From contig MENI01000021.1 in the NCBI GenBank assembly GCA_001768195.1, forward strand, positions 1 through 64,000: 64,000 bases of DNA, read 5' to 3'. Of the stretch, positions 8,297 through 16,963 are shown piece by piece; positions within the stretch are counted from its first letter, which is position 1, and each line of letters begins with the position of its first letter. The DNA comes from Bacteroidetes bacterium GWA2_40_15 (GTDB lineage Bacteria; Bacteroidota; Bacteroidia; Bacteroidales; VadinHA17). The translations under genes were made by a program, and so were the position numbers. The notes under the pieces are model-generated. The model was not told the origin of the DNA. It did no database searches and worked only from the letters and a program-made list of their open reading frames with translations.

Positions 8297-9387
8297 TTAT
8301 TCTTCCTGAACCATGCAACTATCGGATAGTGATCGGAATACCTGACTTTAAGGATTTCGAAATAGTTATTAATCAGAGCATTATCGTACAGAATATAATC
8401 GATTCTGTTAGGAGGATAATTTCCTTTATAGGTGAATCCGGCCCCATAGCCTGAATTTACGAATGAGTCGTTCAATCCTTTACGGATTTTTCTGTATGAA
8501 TATGAAACAGGTGTGTCATTAAAGTCGCCGGCAACTATTACCGGGTATTTTGAATTATTAATATGATCCTTTAAAACCTGTGCCTGCAGCGATCTTCTTG
8601 CAAATCCTTTCCTGAGGCTGGTCGACAATACTTTCACCTCTTCAAAAGTTTCATTTTCTTCAGCAGTCATCTCCTCAAGGAGCGATCTTTCCATACCTTT
8701 TAACCTGAATGATTGCAGATGATTGTTATATATCCTGAATGTATCTTTCCCTGCAAGGATATCTGTAAAGATTGTAAGGCTTGATGAACCGGGATGAATT
8801 ATCTCTCCTTTCCTGATTATGGGAAACCTGCTGAATGTGGCAATTCCATATGACTTGTTTTTTCCCCATCCTATAACTTTGATATGCGAATAATATTTCC
8901 CTCCCAGTGATGCTTTTATTGATGCCTCTTTGGCGGATTGACTGCCAAGCACAAGATACTCCTGCAGACAGATAATATCAGCTTTCTGTGATTTAAGCAA
9001 TTCGATCATTCTTTTCTCGGAACCTGATCCCTTTTTGCCTTCAAAATAGTTGAAAAGACGGATGTTATAACTAAGTACCTTGAATGTACCTGCCTTGTCA
9101 CCTTTTGGTTTGATAAGCTTTATATAGTTGGAGAAGTGAGTGATTCCCAATGCGATTACAACCACCGAGATCAGAGCCTCAAACCGAAGCAGCATGGCCC
9201 AGACAATGACCATTAAAATATTGAATAGCAGTAGATAAGGATAGGCTAACCCAAAATACGCCGGAAGAGCAAAGACACCAGGGCTGATATGAACAGCCAG
9301 ATAAGAAATAAGCAGGGATATTGCCAGGAGGGCATTAATTCCCAAAAGGATTTTATAGAGGATTTTTTTCAACTGCCGGTATATCAA
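8293..9387 (-). CDS. Membrane-anchored endonuclease/exonuclease/phosphatase family protein
   Basis: The C-terminal 270 residues form an EEP (DNase I-like) metal-dependent phosphoesterase: LSYNIRLFNY near residue 105, ADIICLQEYL with the metal-binding Glu, the catalytic VAGDFNDTPVS, RIDYILYDN and the closing YSDHYPIVAW with the general-base His. The first 95 residues hold three hydrophobic helices (GINALLAISLLISYLAVHI, PYLLLFNILMVIVWAMLL and a third), so the enzyme domain is tethered to the inner membrane. This layout is frequent in Bacteroidota; the substrate is unknown and could be a nucleic acid, a phosphoinositide-like lipid or another phosphodiester. It is the last gene of the mutL-rhomboid array, 97 bases after the second rhomboid gene. 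Confidence 0.87.
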   Translation of the reverse strand: MIYRQLKKILYKILLGINALLAISLLISYLAVHISPGVFALPAYFGLAYPYLLLFNILMVIVWAMLLRFEALISVVVIALGITHFSNYIKLIKPKGDKAGTFKVLSYNIRLFNYFEGKKGSGSEKRMIELLKSQKADIICLQEYLVLGSQSAKEASIKASLGGKYYSHIKVIGWGKNKSYGIATFSRFPIIRKGEIIHPGSSSLTIFTDILAGKDTFRIYNNHLQSFRLKGMERSLLEEMTAEENETFEEVKVLSTSLRKGFARRSLQAQVLKDHINNSKYPVIVAGDFNDTPVSYSYRKIRKGLNDSFVNSGYGAGFTYKGNYPPNRIDYILYDNALINNYFEILKVRYSDHYPIVAWFRKNN

Positions 9388-9484
9388 AATGCTAATTTAC
9401 ATGTTATTGGAATAACTGAAGAATCGTAAAAGTGAATTTTGATGAGATGCATGAAAGATTACTTCAAACGGCCTTTTTAAAAGG

Positions 9485-10372
9485 CTAATTACGCTTCTGA
9501 CTTTCTTTGAAAAGGGTCTCTTTCTCTTCTTTTGTGAGGCTGTCATACCCTCCCTTCGATATCTTATCGAGAATCGTATTAATTTTTCCCTGGTGCGCTG
9601 ATTTCATTGCATTGTACTCATATTCTGTTGAAGGTTTCCTGCAAGTCACCTTCATTTTTTTCCCGGACCTGAACCGGGTAACAATGAAATCAATAGCCCT
9701 GTTTATCACTTTTCCGATATCCCGGCCCTGCCGGATATTCAGGGTATAGAAATAACCAAAGACTGCACCCCCGATGTGAGCAAGTTTTCCTCCGGAGTTA
9801 ACTGAAAAATCCATAAAAGAAGTCAGCACAAATATTGCCAGCGCCATATACTTGATCTTAACCCTGCCAAGAAGCAGAAGGTGAACAGTATAATCAGGTA
9901 CGTAGGCTGCAATTGCAATTACCACAGCCATAACGGAAGCGGATGCTCCTATTGCAACCGATTGGCTTACCAGCCCTGAAAATGCAGGGAAAATATTGAA
10001 GGAGAGAATATACATAACAGCTCCGCTTATTCCTCCAAGCAGATAAACTGAAACAAGCTTTTTCTGGTCAAGATACTGCAGGAAGATAGTTCCGAACCAG
10101 TAAAGCCACAGCATGTTAAACAGTATGTGCCAGATGTCTTTATGGAGGAACATGTATGTTAATAAGGTCCATGGCCTTGTGATCAGCATCTTTAACGAGG
10201 ATGGTACTGCCAGAAGATCAATGGCTTTTTCAGAGATAAAAGGGTTTGTAAGGAGAAATCCGATAATTGCTATCATTGTAATAGCAATGAATACGGCAAT
10301 ATTAATATATATAAGCTTGATCAGATAACTTCCGTTGTGAAATGCCTTCTTTATGTCATCCCAAAGACCCAT
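9485..10372 (-). CDS. Rhomboid family intramembrane serine protease (second of a pair)
   Basis: Cleaves membrane-embedded substrates within the bilayer. Six hydrophobic segments lie in residues 15-210. The catalytic pair is visible: Ser144 in IGASASVMAV and His199 in KLAHIGGAVFGY. The oxyanion-loop signature HILFNMLWLYWFG is at residues 82-94. The usual GxSG is GASA here, a tolerated variation. A hydrophilic tail of about 85 residues (EYNAMKSAHQGKINTILDKI, then GYDSLTKEEKETLF) extends into the cytoplasm; a similar tail occurs in many Bacteroidota rhomboids. The start codon overlaps the stop of the preceding rhomboid gene by one base (TGATG), so the two are translationally coupled. Confidence 0.93.
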   Translation of the reverse strand: MGLWDDIKKAFHNGSYLIKLIYINIAVFIAITMIAIIGFLLTNPFISEKAIDLLAVPSSLKMLITRPWTLLTYMFLHKDIWHILFNMLWLYWFGTIFLQYLDQKKLVSVYLLGGISGAVMYILSFNIFPAFSGLVSQSVAIGASASVMAVVIAIAAYVPDYTVHLLLLGRVKIKYMALAIFVLTSFMDFSVNSGGKLAHIGGAVFGYFYTLNIRQGRDIGKVINRAIDFIVTRFRSGKKMKVTCRKPSTEYEYNAMKSAHQGKINTILDKISKGGYDSLTKEEKETLFKESQKRN

Positions 10373-11112
10373 CAGTATAAAGTGTTTGTGGTTTTTCTCC
10401 AGTACCTGATCAGAATATACCCGAATAACATTCCTCCAAGATGCGCAGCATGTGCGATATTGCTTCCGGGCTGAGTAACTGCCAGATAAAGTTCAATACC
10501 ACCGTATGCCAGCACAAAGTATTTTGCTTTTATCGGAATAGGTGGAAACAGAAGCATCAGTTGGGTATTGGGAAAGAGGACACCAAAAGCCAGGAGAATC
10601 CCGAATACTGCTCCGGAGGCTCCGACAGTAGGAGTATTAAGCAATAACTGAAGGCTTTTCATGGTCCCGTCAGTAAATACTTTACCCTGACTGAAAAAAG
10701 CAGTGCCTTCATTGAGTACAAGTTCAAGCTGATCAGGGGTGATGATATTCATAAGTCTTTCATACTGGAATAGTATTACTGTCTCATGAATGAAAGCTGC
10801 TCCCAGTCCGCAAACCATATAGTATATGAAAAATCTTTTCGGACCCCAGACCTGTTCAAGCACCTGGCCGAAAATATAGAGGGCATACATATTAAAGAAG
10901 AGGTGCCAGATGCCCCCATGCATAAACATGTGAGTGAATAACTGAAGAGGCAGGAACTGATCAGACTTTGGGAAATATAATCCCAGGATCATTGTAAGTT
11001 CCACACCGGAAACACTCCTGACAGTATAATCTGCCAGCAGCATCAGGACATTAATAAGAATTATATTCTTTACAACAGGTGGTAATGCGAAAAAGCCTCT
11101 TCCGTACATCAA
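10372..11112 (-). CDS. Rhomboid family intramembrane serine protease (first of a pair)
   Basis: A compact 246-residue rhomboid. The loop-1 signature HLFFNMYALYIFG is at residues 70-82; the catalytic Ser166 is in VGASGAVFG and His224 in AHAAHLGGMLFGY. Six core membrane segments and almost no tail. A long insert between helices (residues 118-157, hydrophilic) is larger than in GlpG. It starts 23 bases after mutL and overlaps the next rhomboid by one base. Adjacent rhomboid genes are common in Bacteroidota; the two are diverged paralogs, so distinct substrates or a heteromeric complex are both possible. Confidence 0.94.
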   Translation of the reverse strand: MMYGRGFFALPPVVKNIILINVLMLLADYTVRSVSGVELTMILGLYFPKSDQFLPLQLFTHMFMHGGIWHLFFNMYALYIFGQVLEQVWGPKRFFIYYMVCGLGAAFIHETVILFQYERLMNIITPDQLELVLNEGTAFFSQGKVFTDGTMKSLQLLLNTPTVGASGAVFGILLAFGVLFPNTQLMLLFPPIPIKAKYFVLAYGGIELYLAVTQPGSNIAHAAHLGGMLFGYILIRYWRKTTNTLY

Positions 11113-11135
11113 TAAGTTTTTTTGTCAGTACAAAT

Positions 11136-12944
11136 CTATTTAAATCTTTTGTCTATTTCTTCAAGTGTCATAATAGTTATTACAGGTTTTCCTTTTGGTG
11201 AATAGTTGGGCGACTTGCATGCAAAAAGAGTATCAAAGAGGTTTTCCATTTCTTCCTGCGACAGATTCTTTCCGTATGGAATGGCTGATGCGCCAGCCAT
11301 CGCAGCTGCAACTTTTTCCTTTTCACCTGTTGAGGGATCGGCCAGAGAATTCTTGTAATCCTGCAGCAGTATCTCAATCATTTCCCTGGGATCGCGATCC
11401 TCGCTGCCTGAAGGCCGGCCTGTAATTGTAACACTTTTATTATCGGGGTATTGAAACATGAAGCCAAGTGATAACAACTCGCCTTCTATTTCTCTTAAAA
11501 TAAATATATCGGAAGGATTCAATTCCTGAGTTACAGGGAAAAGATCAGCCTGGCTCACTGAACGATCATTATTTAGGCAGTCGAGGTATTTCTCAAAAAG
11601 GATCCTCTCATGTGCTCTTTTATGGTCGATAAGCATCAGCCCTGATATTACAGGACATACAATATATTTCCCCTTGATGTGGAAAAACTTCCTGCCGGTC
11701 TCAAATATTCTTTCTGAACTCCCTGTTCTCTCTTCACCCCGCTCAATTGAAGCATATAGTTTTTCCCAGTTCTCAGTATTCTCTCTTTCAAAACGTTCGA
11801 AATAGCCTTGTCTGTTTTGTTCAGGAGACTCACTTTCAAATGGATTATAGTCAGCGTTTATCTTAATTGCCGGCATTTCAGGTATCTGTGATGATGAGCT
11901 TCTTACAGGGATATCAACAAGAGCTTCATTTTCAAAATCAAGCGAAGGAACGATATTAAACCTGCCAAGGGCTTCGCGTACCGATGCCATTAATATCTGC
12001 CATATCGATCGCTCATCCTCAAACTTGATCTCTGTTTTTGTCGGGTGGATATTGACATCGATAGAAGCAGGATCGGCCTCCATGAATATGAAATATGACG
12101 GAATGGCCTCTGCCGGAAGAATATTCTGATAGGCTTCAGCAACTGCTTTATGAAAATAGGGGTGTTTCATGAAGCGGTTGTTTATAAAAAAGAACTGTTC
12201 CCCGTATGTTCTTCTGGCATTCTCGGGTTTCCCAATGAATCCTTTTATGTTAACAAGATTTGTTTCGGTATCGATTGTTATCAGCTCCTGGTTGATCTGT
12301 TTTCCAAAGACACCTGCTATTCTTTGACGCAGGTTGCCGGCCGGCAGGTTATATGTTTCATTATCATTGTGATAAAGTGAAAACCTTATATTGGAATGAG
12401 CCAGAACGATCTTCTGAAATTCATTTATTATATGCCTCATTTCGGTATTATCCGACTTGAGGAATTTGCGCCGGGCCGGTATATTGAAGAAGAGACTTTT
12501 CACTGAGAAGCCTGATCCCACCGGGCAGCTGCATGGTTCCTGCAATTCTACCTTCGATCCGCTAATTAAGATCTGTGTGCCTGTTTCGCTTTCTCTTTTA
12601 CGTGTTTTGAGTTCAACCATTGCCACTGCTGCAATTGAAGCAAGGGCCTCTCCCCTGAAGCCTTTTGTTCTTATGGCAAACAGATCCTGTGCGGTTGTTA
12701 TCTTTGAAGTAGCATGTCTTTCGAATGCCAGTCTTGCATCGGTTTCTGACATTCCGTCGCCGTCATCTGTTATCTGTATCAGGGTTTTTCCTGAATCTAT
12801 GATAATTACCTTTATGTTTTTGCCTCCGGCATCAACTGAGTTTTCCATCAGCTCTTTGACCACCGAGGCAGGTCTCTGTATAACTTCTCCTGCGGCAATC
12901 TGGTTTGCCACCGAGTCGGGAAGAAGTTTTATAACATCAGGCAT
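11136..12944 (-). CDS. mutL: DNA mismatch repair protein MutL
   Basis: Links MutS mismatch recognition to strand incision. The N-terminal GHKL ATPase is intact: VANQIAAGEVIQRPASVVKE (residues 9-28), the ELMENSVDAG Mg site, DDGDGM, and TKGFRGEALASI. The transducer domain follows to about residue 330, then a linker, then the C-terminal dimerisation domain. In that domain the endonuclease metal motif DQHA-x2-E-x4-E is changed to DHKRAHERILFE, and the usual ACR and CPHGRP zinc motifs read AGAS and SPKGKP. So the nicking activity expected in organisms without MutH looks lost or altered. 602 residues is normal. It lies 5 bases after a secreted unknown and 23 bases before a rhomboid gene. Confidence 0.96.
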   Translation of the reverse strand: MPDVIKLLPDSVANQIAAGEVIQRPASVVKELMENSVDAGGKNIKVIIIDSGKTLIQITDDGDGMSETDARLAFERHATSKITTAQDLFAIRTKGFRGEALASIAAVAMVELKTRKRESETGTQILISGSKVELQEPCSCPVGSGFSVKSLFFNIPARRKFLKSDNTEMRHIINEFQKIVLAHSNIRFSLYHNDNETYNLPAGNLRQRIAGVFGKQINQELITIDTETNLVNIKGFIGKPENARRTYGEQFFFINNRFMKHPYFHKAVAEAYQNILPAEAIPSYFIFMEADPASIDVNIHPTKTEIKFEDERSIWQILMASVREALGRFNIVPSLDFENEALVDIPVRSSSSQIPEMPAIKINADYNPFESESPEQNRQGYFERFERENTENWEKLYASIERGEERTGSSERIFETGRKFFHIKGKYIVCPVISGLMLIDHKRAHERILFEKYLDCLNNDRSVSQADLFPVTQELNPSDIFILREIEGELLSLGFMFQYPDNKSVTITGRPSGSEDRDPREMIEILLQDYKNSLADPSTGEKEKVAAAMAGASAIPYGKNLSQEEMENLFDTLFACKSPNYSPKGKPVITIMTLEEIDKRFK

Positions 12945-12949
12945 AGGGA

Positions 12950-13810
12950 TTATTTGAGAGCCCTAATATACTCATATCTCTCCAAAGTGTTTTCTGAAAG
13001 ATCTGAAATCAGCCATCCCGAGTTCAGTTCATTCCTGTTGAATTCCCTGACCTTTATGCACCAACCGGGCAGATCAGTTATATGGTATATCACCTCATCG
13101 ACATATTCAAATTTGAGTGCTCCGGTATTTACCAGATAAAAGAAAAGTGTAAGATTATCAGGTTCATAATCCTTTCCGGCATAATACTGAAGGTAGCTGA
13201 TATCATCGAGGGCTCTTTTGAGGTTCATAAAATCTGTTTCATTGCTCGATGGAGGGATGAACCGGATGAATGTTGTATCGGTTTTAAGGAAGTTGAATAA
13301 TTCTCCCTTCACATCAAGAATTACCCACTTGATCCTGTTTTCACCAACTACCTCCTGCGCAAGAAAGACACTTATTTTCCCGTGGGCACCCTTGAAAACT
13401 ACACTCGACCTGGCCTCAGCAATTATGTTACCGGAGTACCTGGCTATCTGAAGATTTTTTGTAACAACTTCGCCGGCAAAGCGACTTTTAAGATCAACAT
13501 ATTTTTGTGAGAACTCTTTTGTTCCGGGATCTATCCGCTTGTCTTTAAGATCGAAAAGGGCATTGACCATCTTGCCTCGTGGCATTTTTGAGCTGAATTC
13601 CTGATCAACAGGTTCTCCCGTAAAGGTTGTCCTGTAATTGAACCGGTCGAGGAATTCATTGAACTGCTTTGTCCTGGCAAGAAATATCTTTTCATTGGGA
13701 TTAACAGACTCAACAATGCCCTGTGATAAACACTTCAGGGGAATGAGTACCACCAAAGCGATAATTGCAGCCCTGGCAGCTGTTAGTCTGTATCTTGACG
13801 GGAAGGTCAC
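12950..13810 (-). CDS. Exported protein of unknown function in the mutL operon
   Basis: No named family recognised. The N-terminus is a signal peptide (hydrophobic core AAIIALVVLIPLKCLSQG, cleavage near residue 30), so the mature 255-residue protein is periplasmic or lipid-linked at a non-canonical Cys. The mature part is rich in alternating hydrophobic residues and Asp/Lys, with segments VVFKGAHGKISVFLAQEVVG and ITDLPGWCIKVREFNRNELN. It is the third of three consecutive envelope genes and ends 5 bases before mutL, which suggests co-transcription with the barrel protein and the 205-residue protein upstream. A role together with those two at the envelope is inferred from position only. Confidence 0.75.
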   Translation of the reverse strand: MTFPSRYRLTAARAAIIALVVLIPLKCLSQGIVESVNPNEKIFLARTKQFNEFLDRFNYRTTFTGEPVDQEFSSKMPRGKMVNALFDLKDKRIDPGTKEFSQKYVDLKSRFAGEVVTKNLQIARYSGNIIAEARSSVVFKGAHGKISVFLAQEVVGENRIKWVILDVKGELFNFLKTDTTFIRFIPPSSNETDFMNLKRALDDISYLQYYAGKDYEPDNLTLFFYLVNTGALKFEYVDEVIYHITDLPGWCIKVREFNRNELNSGWLISDLSENTLERYEYIRALK

Positions 13811-13815
13811 CTTGT

Positions 13816-14433
13816 TTATGTTGATTTTGTCTCAGAAGCCTTTATGTCGCCCAGAAAGATTTTCCATCTCTTTTCATTGAAGAATTTATCCTCAACAAGG
13901 TCGATGATAATCTCGATATCCTTTTTTGTAATATCGGTATAAACTATGTTATCTTCGTTGAAACCGGTAAATTCCTGTATGATAGTGGCAGTGGAATAAT
14001 ATTTCCCATCCGGACCTTTTGTGAACTCGCGAATATATGCAATGTCGTAGAACCTGATAACGACCTTTGTGTATGGAAGAGATTTAAGCCTCGCAAGGTA
14101 TTTTTCCATTGGACGCATAACCTTCTGAGTAGTACCGTCTGCCATCAGCATCGATATTTCCATCTGGGCACCTTTGTAGAAAAGTTTTATTGCCTCTTTT
14201 TCAGCCATATCACGCTTTTCAGCAGGCTGATCCTTGCTTCCGAGAGTAATGATATATTGCTGGAACTCATCAACCTTCTGCTTGGTCTGATCCTTGAATA
14301 CCCCAATATCAGCTTCGCTCAGATTTATCTCATCAACTATTTTAGCCTCTTTACTCGATACTGCGGTTTTTGTCTGGGCGCTTATATTAAGGCCTATAAT
14401 CAGAGCAGGAACAGTTAATAATTTTTTTAGCAT
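13816..14433 (-). CDS. Exported protein with one copy of the local repeated domain
   Basis: A 205-residue secreted protein (signal MLKKLLTVPALIIGLNISAQ, cleavage after SAQ). Its mature part looks related to the two tandem segments in the neighbouring beta-barrel protein: a helical start with KLFYKGAQMEIS, then MEKYLARLKSLPYTKVVIRF, then GPDGKYYSTATIIQEFTG, which matches the second segment's SEYLANYVIDYPNGIRNLSV and NEDGSYYTYANAVKFFSG in order and spacing. I do not recognise the domain. Gaps of 22 bases (upstream) and 5 bases (downstream) place it inside the operon. A binding or regulatory subunit for the barrel protein would fit, but this is inference. Confidence 0.75.
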   Translation of the reverse strand: MLKKLLTVPALIIGLNISAQTKTAVSSKEAKIVDEINLSEADIGVFKDQTKQKVDEFQQYIITLGSKDQPAEKRDMAEKEAIKLFYKGAQMEISMLMADGTTQKVMRPMEKYLARLKSLPYTKVVIRFYDIAYIREFTKGPDGKYYSTATIIQEFTGFNEDNIVYTDITKKDIEIIIDLVEDKFFNEKRWKIFLGDIKASETKST

Positions 14434-14455
14434 ATATGCGGTATTTCCTTAATCA

Positions 14456-16375
14456 CTACAATTTGTATGCAAAACTAATCCTTATTCCGAAATTATTAAT
14501 TTTTGTGGGCTGATGTTCGTAAATATTGTCGAAAATATCCCTGTAATTATTTACGTGGTTCATAACGTCTGTCAGACCTATCATCACTTCAGGACCGATA
14601 TTTATATTTGAGTAGTATCCTATTGGAATATTTACACCTGCCGAGAAATACATTCCGAGGTTGACTCCTCTGAGTGTAACATCATCAGATTCGTTGAAAT
14701 TCTCTCTTTTATAGAACCATCCTAATTCAGGAGCGGTTTGTATTGACCCGTCTTCAGGATAATAACCGCTTGTTTCGTAATTTCCCGATGCATTGTAAGT
14801 TGTATTCAATGGTATAGAAACCTTAACACCTGCCTCACCATAGAAGCCTAATTTCCCAGGTTTTCCGCTCGTATAATTTACCATGAAAGGAAATGTGAGG
14901 AAGCTCATTTTAACAAGAGAATCCATATCGGAATCAACTATTTTGTAGAACGGATCATTGTTTATGTCGTAAGATAGATCTTTGTTCCTGAGATTGTCAG
15001 TAAAGAGGGCGTAATTTGACGAGAAAGTATTGAATTCCAGGCCGGATCTTACACCGATATTGTCGGTAAAATTGTATGTTGCACCAACCCCTGCATTTAA
15101 TCCGTACTTGGGAGTAACATCCCAGGAATAGGGTGTCCTGGCTGAAGCCATTGAATTTATGTCTGCTGAATTGATCTGAGTTTGTCCGAATCCTCCGGTA
15201 AACATTAACCATAAACCTTTCCGGGTAACAGGTTTTATAACCAGTTCGGGTTTATTTTCAGCGCCGTCACCGGTAGCTGACTCATAGAAATCCTGTGAGG
15301 AGATATCTATGCTGTTGAATTTGAAATCGGTGAAAGTTTTTCCGGCTGCATTAAATGAGACTTTAAAGATAAGAGGGAAGTTTTCGCGAAAAACCTCTTT
15401 CCCTTTGTAGCTTCCTGAAAAGAATTTAACAGCATTGGCATAAGTATAATATGATCCGTCCTCATTCTTCATTACGTTTCCGAATTTTGTGGAATCGGCT
15501 GTAACGGAAAGGTTACGGATGCCATTAGGATAATCAATTACGTAATTTGCCAGATATTCGGAAACTGAAATGAGTTTTGTCGCTGGTGAAGGGGCGATAT
15601 CATTAAAGAGCTTTATATCAGTATTGGCAAATAGTCCGGTGAAGCTTGTTTTATAAAACTCTTTGTCGTCGGCAGTTTCCTGTGGATCTCCCAGAAGAGA
15701 AAGGAAGTTTGCATAATCGCGGAGCTTGTTTTTTACTTCAGCCTGGATCTTGGCCAGATCCTCATTATTGAAATTTTCAGCGTTGACTTCCTGCAATGCC
15801 TTGGAGTAGTCAATCAGCATATTTGATGCAGCATTTCTTATCCCGACAATCCTGAAATTACCAACTGATTTATTTCCCGTTCCGAAGGCGATTCTGAATG
15901 TGAGTTCCTCGGTATTCTTGTTCATTGTCTGGTTAAGATAGTTCCCATTCATGGTTTTCTTAACCATAATATCAAGGGAATATACAGTTTCATCATGGGT
16001 TATGATGTTGCTGACCTTTGCATTGCCAAGATCAAGGGAAATTGAAAGGCCATCGGGGTACCAGAGCAGGACATTTGAGGCGTAAGTTTCAGCTTCATAG
16101 AATTCACTCAGTTTATGGGAAGGATCGAGGTCGTTGAAAAGAAGGACCTGCCTGTTTACGAACAGTTCAAGGAACCCCTCCGAGCTGCTTTTCGCTTTTT
16201 CGATGTCATTTACAACAAATTCCCCCATCTGGTTAATTACTGTCTGATAGTTTTCAAGAACCTTGACAGCATTGGTGTAGATGACGGCTTTTTCCTTATC
16301 AGAGAATTCAACTGCCTTAATTACAGGCAAATAAATCAAAATGAATATCAGAATCAGGAGAGATGATCGTTTCAT
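14456..16375 (-). CDS. Outer-membrane beta-barrel protein with two tandem unknown domains
   Basis: The start is taken at 16375 (MKRSSLLILIFILIYLPVIK, a signal peptide); an in-frame ATG 18 bases earlier at 16393 is too close to a promoter-like TAAGTTTA (16397-16404, minus strand). The mature N-terminal half holds two similar segments of about 150 residues (one around LFNDLDPSHKLSEF, the other around LFNDIAPSPATKLISVSEYL), each followed by a WYPDG or DYPNG turn. From about residue 385 there is an outer-membrane beta-barrel: GLWLMFTGGFGQTQIN, repeated aromatic-Gly strands (NAGVGATYNFTDNIGVRSGL) and a terminal strand NNFGIRISFAYKL ending in the typical hydrophobic residue. So it is an integral outer-membrane protein with a periplasmic or surface sensor-like portion. 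It heads the mutL array. Confidence 0.82.
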   Translation of the reverse strand: MKRSSLLILIFILIYLPVIKAVEFSDKEKAVIYTNAVKVLENYQTVINQMGEFVVNDIEKAKSSSEGFLELFVNRQVLLFNDLDPSHKLSEFYEAETYASNVLLWYPDGLSISLDLGNAKVSNIITHDETVYSLDIMVKKTMNGNYLNQTMNKNTEELTFRIAFGTGNKSVGNFRIVGIRNAASNMLIDYSKALQEVNAENFNNEDLAKIQAEVKNKLRDYANFLSLLGDPQETADDKEFYKTSFTGLFANTDIKLFNDIAPSPATKLISVSEYLANYVIDYPNGIRNLSVTADSTKFGNVMKNEDGSYYTYANAVKFFSGSYKGKEVFRENFPLIFKVSFNAAGKTFTDFKFNSIDISSQDFYESATGDGAENKPELVIKPVTRKGLWLMFTGGFGQTQINSADINSMASARTPYSWDVTPKYGLNAGVGATYNFTDNIGVRSGLEFNTFSSNYALFTDNLRNKDLSYDINNDPFYKIVDSDMDSLVKMSFLTFPFMVNYTSGKPGKLGFYGEAGVKVSIPLNTTYNASGNYETSGYYPEDGSIQTAPELGWFYKRENFNESDDVTLRGVNLGMYFSAGVNIPIGYYSNINIGPEVMIGLTDVMNHVNNYRDIFDNIYEHQPTKINNFGIRISFAYKL

Positions 16376-16475
16376 ATTCAATTTATTATTCAATTATAAA
16401 CTTAGTATTCGAGAATTGACCATTAATATACAAATAAATCTGAAATATTGCAATTTTTTGTTTTAAAAGAAGTTT

Positions 16476-16554
16476 CATGTTTCGGGTTGCGTGTTGCGGG
16501 TTCCAGGTTCCAGGTTGTGACACCGAATACCGATTACCGAATACCGATTACTTC
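16476..16554. repeat. Word-like low-complexity repeat tract
   Basis: Short repeated words: GGGTTGCG, tandem GGTTCCA and two copies of ACCGAATACCGATT. The last word recurs at 27733-27777. The tract directly precedes a scrap of sorting-domain sequence, as at four other places in the window. Confidence 0.7.
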
Positions 16555-16613
16555 TTACTCCACCATCACCTTCCTCACCGCCTTAGAATTATCAATGGAA
16601 TGATAGATGAGAT
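16555..16613 (-). pseudogene. Orphan 3' end of a T9SS sorting domain (about 17 residues)
   Basis: Read on the minus strand this gives LIYHSIDNSKAVRKVME then TAA, matching the last residues of the giant T9SS proteins (LINLSIDKFKAVRKVMVE). No upstream coding region is attached. It lies against the promoter of the DUF6922 gene. Confidence 0.7.
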
Positions 16614-16617
16614 TACC

Positions 16618-16649
16618 TTTGCAAAAGGCAATTAAATTTGCTATCTTTA
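16618..16649 (+). promoter_or_regulatory. Promoter of the DUF6922/AbiEii pair
   Basis: TTTG at 16618-16621, spacer of 20, TATCTTTA at 16642-16649. The -7 element ends five bases before the first usable ATG (16655), so transcription should start at or next to the start codon and the mRNA is probably leaderless. Confidence 0.6.
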
Positions 16650-16654
16650 TAGAT

Positions 16655-16963
16655 ATGACAGCTAAATTGAATATTTCTGCAGATTTTCATAAGCAGCTTT
16701 TCTGGGATGTTGATCTCACAGATCTTGATGCTGACAGGTCAAAGAGATTGATTATTGAGCGGGTATTTGCACTGGGAACCTTAAAGGAGGTAAAGCTGGT
16801 ATTAGAATATTACGGAACAGAAACAGTTACAGATGTCCTTAAGAAGCTGAATTACATTGATCCCAAGACCCTCAATTTTGTGTCAGCTTATTTTAAAGTA
16901 TCATTAGAGTCATTTAAATGCTACAGACGAAAACAGTCGATACGGCAACACTGGGACTCATAA
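16655..16963 (+). CDS. DUF6922-type antitoxin-like protein
   Basis: A 102-residue protein beginning MTAKLNISADFHKQLFWDVD. The pattern FWDVDLTDLDADRSKRLIIE followed by GTLKEVKLVLEYYG is that of the DUF6922 family, which in Bacteroidota sits directly upstream of AbiEii-type nucleotidyltransferase genes and is taken to be the antitoxin. An earlier in-frame ATG at 16607 is rejected because the promoter lies inside the intervening sequence. The 3' end overlaps the toxin gene by 46 bases in another frame, so synthesis of the two proteins is tightly coupled. Small helical protein, no membrane segment. Confidence 0.82.
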   Translation: MTAKLNISADFHKQLFWDVDLTDLDADRSKRLIIERVFALGTLKEVKLVLEYYGTETVTDVLKKLNYIDPKTLNFVSAYFKVSLESFKCYRRKQSIRQHWDS

